5,221 bases of DNA, taken from contig DLLA01000130.1 in NCBI GenBank assembly GCA_002479035.1, positions 3,616-8,836 of the forward strand. The letters are read 5' to 3'. The translations under genes and the position numbers were made by a program. The notes under the pieces were generated by a model. The model searched no databases. It was not told where the DNA came from and worked only from the letters and a program-made list of their open reading frames with translations. The DNA is from Bacteroidales bacterium UBA7574. Lineage in GTDB: Bacteria; Bacteroidota; Bacteroidia; Bacteroidales; Paludibacteraceae. Below are positions 1-5,221 of the stretch, piece after piece (the first letter of the stretch is position 1; each line of letters starts with the position of its first letter).

Positions 1-1071
1 AACTTCTCGTCACGCGGCATGGGACCTGCAGACAATGCAGAGCATCAGAAGCAGCGTACCAAAATCAGCAAGGCACTCGCCCTGATACGCGCCGACATCT
101 ACGGGCTGGTGGAGGTGCAACAAGGTCAGGATGCCATGAACGAGATAGCCGCAGACCTCACGCGCAACACAGGTCGTAACTACGTGGCTATCAACGACGG
201 GAGTTCCGTCAATGGCACTTACACCAAGTCGGGGTACATCTATTGCAGCGATGTCGTTGCCCCGCACGGCACCATACGCCACAACAATACCGGCGTCTCC
301 AACCGCAAGAAGACGCAGGGTTTTACCGAGAAAGCCACGGGGGAGAAGTTCATCTTCTCCATCAACCACTTCAAAGCCAAGAGCGGCAGCGGCAGCGGTG
401 ACAATGCCGACCAAGGTGACGGTCAGGGCACCTATAACGGCGACCGCAAGCGGGAAGCACAGTCCGTCCTTGCCAACTACCAGAAGGAGACCGTCTATTT
501 TGAAGACAGCGACTTCCTCATCATGGGCGACCTCAACGCCTACGCCAAGGAAGACCCCATCACCATTCTGCGCGAGGGGGGGATGATAGATATGCATCGC
601 GCCTTTCATGCCGACAGCAGTTACAGTTACACCTTCCACGGTCAGGCGGGCTACCTCGACCATGCGCTGTGCAACTCCACCCTTTACCCGCAAGTCACGG
701 GCATGGTGGCGTACCACATCAACTCCGACGAGCACGACCGCTACACCTACGACAGTTCCGATGACCTCAGTATGTTCCGTTGCAGCGACCATGACCCCAT
801 ACTGGTCGGGCTGCGCCTGGATAGCAACGCCACCACCCGCCACACCGAGCCTTCGCTGAACAACTACGAGGTGTTCTACGAAGGTGCCACACCCTGCATA
901 CGCAATGCCGAAGGCGGGTATTATATTGTCTATCGCGTTGACGGGCAAGTGGTTACGCAAGGCAAGATAACCTCCGTAGAACAGAATATCTACGGACTCT
1001 CACAAGGCATCTATATCCTTAATATATATGGTCAAGGCGCTTGCCTGTCTACCAAACTGATTGTGCGATAG
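1..1071 (+). CDS. Secreted endonuclease/exonuclease/phosphatase-family nuclease, T9SS substrate (5'-partial)
   Basis: This is the C-terminal 356 codons of a larger extracellular nuclease. The reading frame is open from base 1, so the Met at 19 is probably internal. Catalytic motifs of the EEP (DNase I-like, ExeM/NucH-type) fold appear in order: GLVEV with the metal-binding Glu at 112-114, INHFKAK with His at 367, RKREAQ near 448, MGDLNAY with Asp at 529, GYLDHAL with Asp-His at 658-663, and CSDHDP with Asp-His-Asp at 787-795. The expected activity is metal-dependent hydrolysis of phosphodiesters outside the cell or at its surface. The last ~72 residues (about 853-1068) resemble the T9SS type A sorting domain: a VYRVDGQVV strand, then a GLSQGIYILNIYG strand, ending in KLIVR. 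That domain implies export by the Por system, with a signal peptide upstream of the window. The TAG stop lies inside the first unit of the downstream repeat array. Family and export route are fairly sure; the natural substrate is not known. Confidence 0.9.
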   Translation, partial: NFSSRGMGPADNAEHQKQRTKISKALALIRADIYGLVEVQQGQDAMNEIAADLTRNTGRNYVAINDGSSVNGTYTKSGYIYCSDVVAPHGTIRHNNTGVSNRKKTQGFTEKATGEKFIFSINHFKAKSGSGSGDNADQGDGQGTYNGDRKREAQSVLANYQKETVYFEDSDFLIMGDLNAYAKEDPITILREGGMIDMHRAFHADSSYSYTFHGQAGYLDHALCNSTLYPQVTGMVAYHINSDEHDRYTYDSSDDLSMFRCSDHDPILVGLRLDSNATTRHTEPSLNNYEVFYEGATPCIRNAEGGYYIVYRVDGQVVTQGKITSVEQNIYGLSQGIYILNIYGQGACLSTKLIVR

Positions 1072-1162
1072 ATGGTCTGCGACGATAGTGGATTGAACGA
1101 TGGTGGATAAACGATAGTGGGTAAAACGATGGTGGATTAAACGATAGGGGGCTGAGACGATG
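1065..1162 (+). repeat. Left array of ~15-bp ACGAT(A/G)GTGG tandem repeats
   Basis: Degenerate tandem units start at 1065 (GCGATAGATGG), 1082, 1097, 1111, 1126, 1141 and 1157, spaced 14-17 nt. The cores at 1082 and 1111 are identical (ACGATAGTGG), as are those at 1097 and 1126 (ACGATGGTGG). The unit at 1141 is ACGATAGGGG and the last is only ACGATG. From 1082 onward the sixth base alternates A, G, A, G, A, G, giving a higher-order period of about 30 bp. The array begins within the nuclease stop codon and ends 46 nt before the four-helix bundle gene. The same unit recurs inverted on the other side of that gene. Function unknown; protein binding, RNA pairing, or a spacer repeat family are all possible. 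Confidence 0.85.
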
Positions 1163-1208
1163 TATATAAAGTAGTTTCAATAAAGCAATCTACAAATATC
1201 AAAAAGCA

Positions 1209-1601
1209 ATGGTATATCGATATGAAGATTTGATTATATGGCAGTTAGCCCGTACTCTGGTAGGCAAGATATACGCATCTCTACAAGAGGTAAAAGACTA
1301 TGGTTTCAGAGACCAGATACAACGGGCTTCTGTATCTGTTATGAACAATATCGCCGAAGGATTTCAGCGGCATAAGTTCACTACTGATAATAAAACGTTT
1401 ATCAGTTATCTCAACATCGCTTACGGCTCATGCGGTGAGGTAAAAAGTATGCTGTACATCGCGGAGGACATCCGCTATTTGGATGCTGCCATACTCAAAG
1501 AGTTACATTCATTGTGTACGTCTTTGGAATGTAAGATAGAAGCCTTGATAGTCTCTATGCGTAAAAATGAAAAAAGAATGTTGAATATCAACCAATCATA
1601 G
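1209..1601 (+). CDS. Stand-alone four-helix bundle protein (S23 / 23S rRNA intervening-sequence protein family)
   Basis: The 130-residue product carries the family signature: YEDLIIWQLAR at residues 4-15, FRDQIQRASVSV at 33-44, NNIAEGFQR at 46-54, and YLNIAYGSCGEV at 67-78. It should fold as four antiparallel helices (about 5-26, 30-55, 59-87, 91-117). Length is near the family norm of about 115-130, and the Met at 1209 is the only ATG after the in-frame stop at 1167. Relatives were first found inside 23S rRNA intervening sequences, others are scattered singly in Bacteroidetes genomes, and Avd of diversity-generating retroelements shares the fold. Their biochemical role is unresolved; nucleic-acid binding is suspected from basic surfaces. 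No reverse transcriptase or rRNA is present here. GC is about 39% (154 of 393 by hand count), far below the neighbours, and inverted repeat arrays enclose the gene. Both facts suggest it arrived as a unit, which is inference. Confidence 0.92.
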   Translation: MVYRYEDLIIWQLARTLVGKIYASLQEVKDYGFRDQIQRASVSVMNNIAEGFQRHKFTTDNKTFISYLNIAYGSCGEVKSMLYIAEDIRYLDAAILKELHSLCTSLECKIEALIVSMRKNEKRMLNINQS

Positions 1602-1604
1602 ATG

Positions 1605-3772
<2,168 letters not shown>

Positions 3773-3785
3773 TCATCGTCTATCT

Positions 3786-3821
3786 ACGTAAACTACGAAA
3801 GCAACGCAAATAACGTAAACC
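3786..3821 (+). repeat. Four 9-bp ACGNAAANN tandem repeats in the ligA-downstream spacer
   Basis: The 51-nt spacer after ligA contains ACGTAAACT (3786-3794), ACGAAAGCA (3795-3803), ACGCAAATA (3804-3812) and ACGTAAACC (3813-3821), contiguous and in exact 9-nt register. ACG and AAA are invariant in every unit. The array ends 2 nt before the ATG of the next gene, in the zone where a ribosome would load, so it may affect translation initiation or be a binding site. No function is demonstrated. Confidence 0.7.
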
Positions 3822-3823
3822 AC

Positions 3824-4300
3824 ATGCCTATGTCACTCAAAGAACAGATATTCAACTACATACAACAGCATCGCCCTGCGCGCAATGTCGTGATGCCGCG
3901 TTGGGACCGTCCTTGCCGCATCGCCATTCTCCACGACGGAGGCGACGTCTCCGCCTTGGTGCACAAACTCACAGCCGACAGCACGCCCGCAACCCGAAAG
4001 CAGGTGGACGTCTTCGCCGTGCCGGACAAGAAACAGGTTTGCGCGTTGCTCTCCCGCCCCAAAAAGGAGGTCCTCCGCGCCATCACGGCACAGGAATACG
4101 ACCTTCTCATCGACCTCACGCAGCAGCCCACGTTGGTCTCGCTCTACATGGCACTGTATATCCGCGCGGCGTTCAAGGTCGGCCGTTACACCCGCGACGG
4201 CATCTACGACCTCACCATCAACACCCCCGCGCAGGACACGCCCGACTACCTCTTCTCGCAAATCATCAAGTACCTCCACATCTTCACAACTAATGAATAA
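3824..4300 (+). CDS. DUF6913-like conserved protein between ligA and dapA
   Basis: This is a 158-residue soluble protein with no signal peptide, membrane segment or catalytic motif that I recognise. The second half carries what I take as the family hallmark: YDLLIDLTQQPTLVSLYMAL (about 111-130), then FKVGRYTRDGIYDLTI (about 136-151), and a C-terminal helix FSQIIKYLHIF. The first half has a strand-rich CRIAILHDGGD segment (31-41). This matches the small uncharacterised proteins found between ligA and dapA in Bacteroidetes, called DUF6913. The assignment rests on pattern and position, not on a search. Two starts are possible, ATG at 3824 and ATG at 3830, giving proteins that differ by two residues. 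The 3' end overlaps dapA by 8 nt, so the two are probably translated together from one mRNA. Function unknown. Confidence 0.85.
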   Translation: MPMSLKEQIFNYIQQHRPARNVVMPRWDRPCRIAILHDGGDVSALVHKLTADSTPATRKQVDVFAVPDKKQVCALLSRPKKEVLRAITAQEYDLLIDLTQQPTLVSLYMALYIRAAFKVGRYTRDGIYDLTINTPAQDTPDYLFSQIIKYLHIFTTNE

Positions 4301-5189
4301 TACTTCGCTAAAAGGCTTAGGCACTGCCCTTATCACTCCGTTTTGCGAAGACGGCAGTGTGGACTTTGCCGCTCTTACCCGTCTGATAGACAAACAATTA
4401 AACAGCCGCACCCCTGCCGCACCCACCGCAGGCATCGACTACCTCGTTGTACTCGGCACCACGGGCGAAACCGCCACGCTCACCCTTGCCGAACAGGATG
4501 CTGTGCGCGAACATATCGTCCGCCAAGTGGCAGGTCGTGTGCCCCTCGTCCTCGGCTTGGGCGGCAACTGCACTGCCGCTGTCATAGAGCGCATCAATCA
4601 ACTCCGCGACGTGCTGCAATCCGACTTTGCGGCTATCCTATCCGTTTGCCCATACTACAACAAACCATCGCAAGAGGGTCTCTGTCAGCACTTTACGGCT
4701 ATTGCAAAGGCGAGCCCAATCCCCGTTATCCTCTACAATGTCCCCGGGCGCACGGGCGTGAACCTGCTCCCCGAGACCGTCATGCGCATCTACGAAGCCT
4801 GCCCCGACCGTATCCTGGGTATCAAGGAAGCCAGCGGTAACGTGCAGCAAATCACCGAGTTGATAGACCTTGCCAATGGCAAACTGCTTGTCATCAGTGG
4901 TGATGACGGTATCGCTTGCGAACTGATGAATGCGGGAGCCGACGGGCTCATCAGCGTGGCAAGCAACGCATTCCCCGAGGACATAGGTCGCTTGGTACAC
5001 GAACACAGTATGGCACTGCAGCAACGCTATGCCCACATCATCCACCTGCTTTTCGTGGAGGGCAACCCGTCGGGTATCAAGACCGTCCTTGCGGAACAGG
5101 GTCTTATCAAGAACATCCTCCGCCTCCCTCTTGTTCCCAACACTCTCCCCACCCAAATGGTCATCCGCCGCGGTATGAAATCCATATAA
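4293..5189 (+). CDS. dapA: 4-hydroxy-tetrahydrodipicolinate synthase DapA
   Basis: The 298-residue TIM-barrel aldolase condenses pyruvate with aspartate semialdehyde, the first committed step to diaminopimelate and lysine, in the cytoplasm. The Schiff-base lysine is Lys178 in GIKEASG. The catalytic triad and pocket residues are Thr56 in GTTGE, Tyr122 in PYYNKP, Tyr148 in LYNVPGRTG and Arg153 in the same motif. GDDG at 203-206 and the GADGLISVASN segment at 215-225 are also typical. The start at 4293 lies in the end of the preceding gene (ATGAATAA overlap), indicating coupling. Length is close to the usual ~290-300. Residues about 37-47 (Ser/Pro/Ala/Thr-rich) form a loop about eight residues longer than the E. 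coli enzyme as I recall it. The last four codons and the stop are duplicated in the downstream DNA. Confidence 0.98.
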   Translation: MNNTSLKGLGTALITPFCEDGSVDFAALTRLIDKQLNSRTPAAPTAGIDYLVVLGTTGETATLTLAEQDAVREHIVRQVAGRVPLVLGLGGNCTAAVIERINQLRDVLQSDFAAILSVCPYYNKPSQEGLCQHFTAIAKASPIPVILYNVPGRTGVNLLPETVMRIYEACPDRILGIKEASGNVQQITELIDLANGKLLVISGDDGIACELMNAGADGLISVASNAFPEDIGRLVHEHSMALQQRYAHIIHLLFVEGNPSGIKTVLAEQGLIKNILRLPLVPNTLPTQMVIRRGMKSI

Positions 5190-5212
5190 AAGCGGCATGA
5201 AATCCATATAAA
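5171..5212 (+). repeat. 22-bp-period tandem duplication spanning the dapA stop codon
   Basis: The 20-bp CGGTATGAAATCCATATAAA (5171-5190) is followed by CGGCATGAAATCCATATAAA (5193-5212), a single mismatch, with a 22-bp period. The first copy contains the last dapA codons and its TAA at 5187-5189; the second lies outside the gene but preserves ATG AAA TCC ATA TAA. This looks like a replication-slippage or short-duplication product. The sequence beyond is cut off by the window end. Confidence 0.85.
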
Positions 5213-5221
5213 TGACCACCA

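Noticed and set aside
10..960. A 316-codon open frame on the minus strand opposite the nuclease gene.
   Set aside because: The + strand protein has clear catalytic motifs throughout, and the antisense product is Val/Ala/Gly-rich with no recognisable domain. It is a shadow of GC-rich codon use.
1065..1162. CRISPR-like array.
   Set aside because: Units are about 15 bp, contiguous and without unique spacers of regular length, and no cas gene is present.
1163..1208. Possible promoter for the four-helix bundle gene, with TATATAAA at 1163-1170 and an AT-rich leader.
   Set aside because: No convincing Bacteroidetes -33/-7 pair (TTTG with TAnnTTTG) at proper spacing could be made out; AT-richness alone is not enough.
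1209..1601. Avd accessory protein of a diversity-generating retroelement.
   Set aside because: The fold family is shared, but no reverse transcriptase, template repeat or variable repeat is visible in the window.
4322..4359. CACTGCC (4322-4328) pairing with GGCAGTG (4353-4359) near the start of dapA, a possible leader hairpin or riboswitch remnant.
   Set aside because: It is within conserved coding sequence, the loop is 24 nt, and one 7-bp match is plausible by chance; there is no untranslated leader for a lysine riboswitch.
5212..5221. ATG ACC ACC as the start of the next gene.
   Set aside because: Only ten bases are visible, too few to support a coding call.

Overview
The window looks like a chromosomal segment of a fairly GC-rich member of the Bacteroidales (Prevotella-like or a related lineage). 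Three things point there. The first gene ends in what reads as a type IX secretion (T9SS) C-terminal sorting domain. The order ligA, a DUF6913-type gene, dapA is one I associate with Bacteroidetes. No gene has a clear Shine-Dalgarno sequence, which is normal for that phylum. All genes are on the + strand, and I see no rRNA, tRNA, CRISPR or transposase gene.

Layout. (1) 1-1071: the 3' part of a secreted endonuclease/exonuclease/phosphatase-fold nuclease, cut off by the window start. (2) 1065-1162: a tandem array of ~15-bp units beginning ACGATA or ACGATG. (3) 1209-1601: a small AT-rich gene (about 39% GC by hand count, against roughly 58-60% or more in sampled neighbouring lines) for a stand-alone four-helix bundle protein of the S23 / 23S rRNA intervening-sequence protein family. 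(4) 1605-1698: a second array of the same unit in inverted orientation. (5) 1706-3772: ligA, NAD-dependent DNA ligase, interrupted in frame at 2890-2965 by a GC-rich palindromic element with 15-bp perfect outer arms and two internal hairpins. (6) 3786-3821: four 9-bp repeats in the spacer before the next gene. (7) 3824-4300: DUF6913-like protein, overlapping by 8 nt (8) 4293-5189: dapA, 4-hydroxy-tetrahydrodipicolinate synthase. The 3' end of dapA, including its stop codon, is duplicated just downstream.

How the parts relate. ligA, the DUF6913-like gene and dapA read as a housekeeping cluster; the last two are very probably translationally coupled. The nuclease is an independent secreted enzyme. 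The most interesting region is 1065-1698, where inverted arrays of one repeat family enclose an AT-rich S23-family gene. This recalls the arrangement in 23S rRNA intervening sequences, where the S23 ORF lies between complementary ends, but here it sits between protein-coding genes. The second is the palindromic element that ligA tolerates as an in-frame peptide insertion. Whether either is an undescribed mobile or regulatory system cannot be settled from this window alone.
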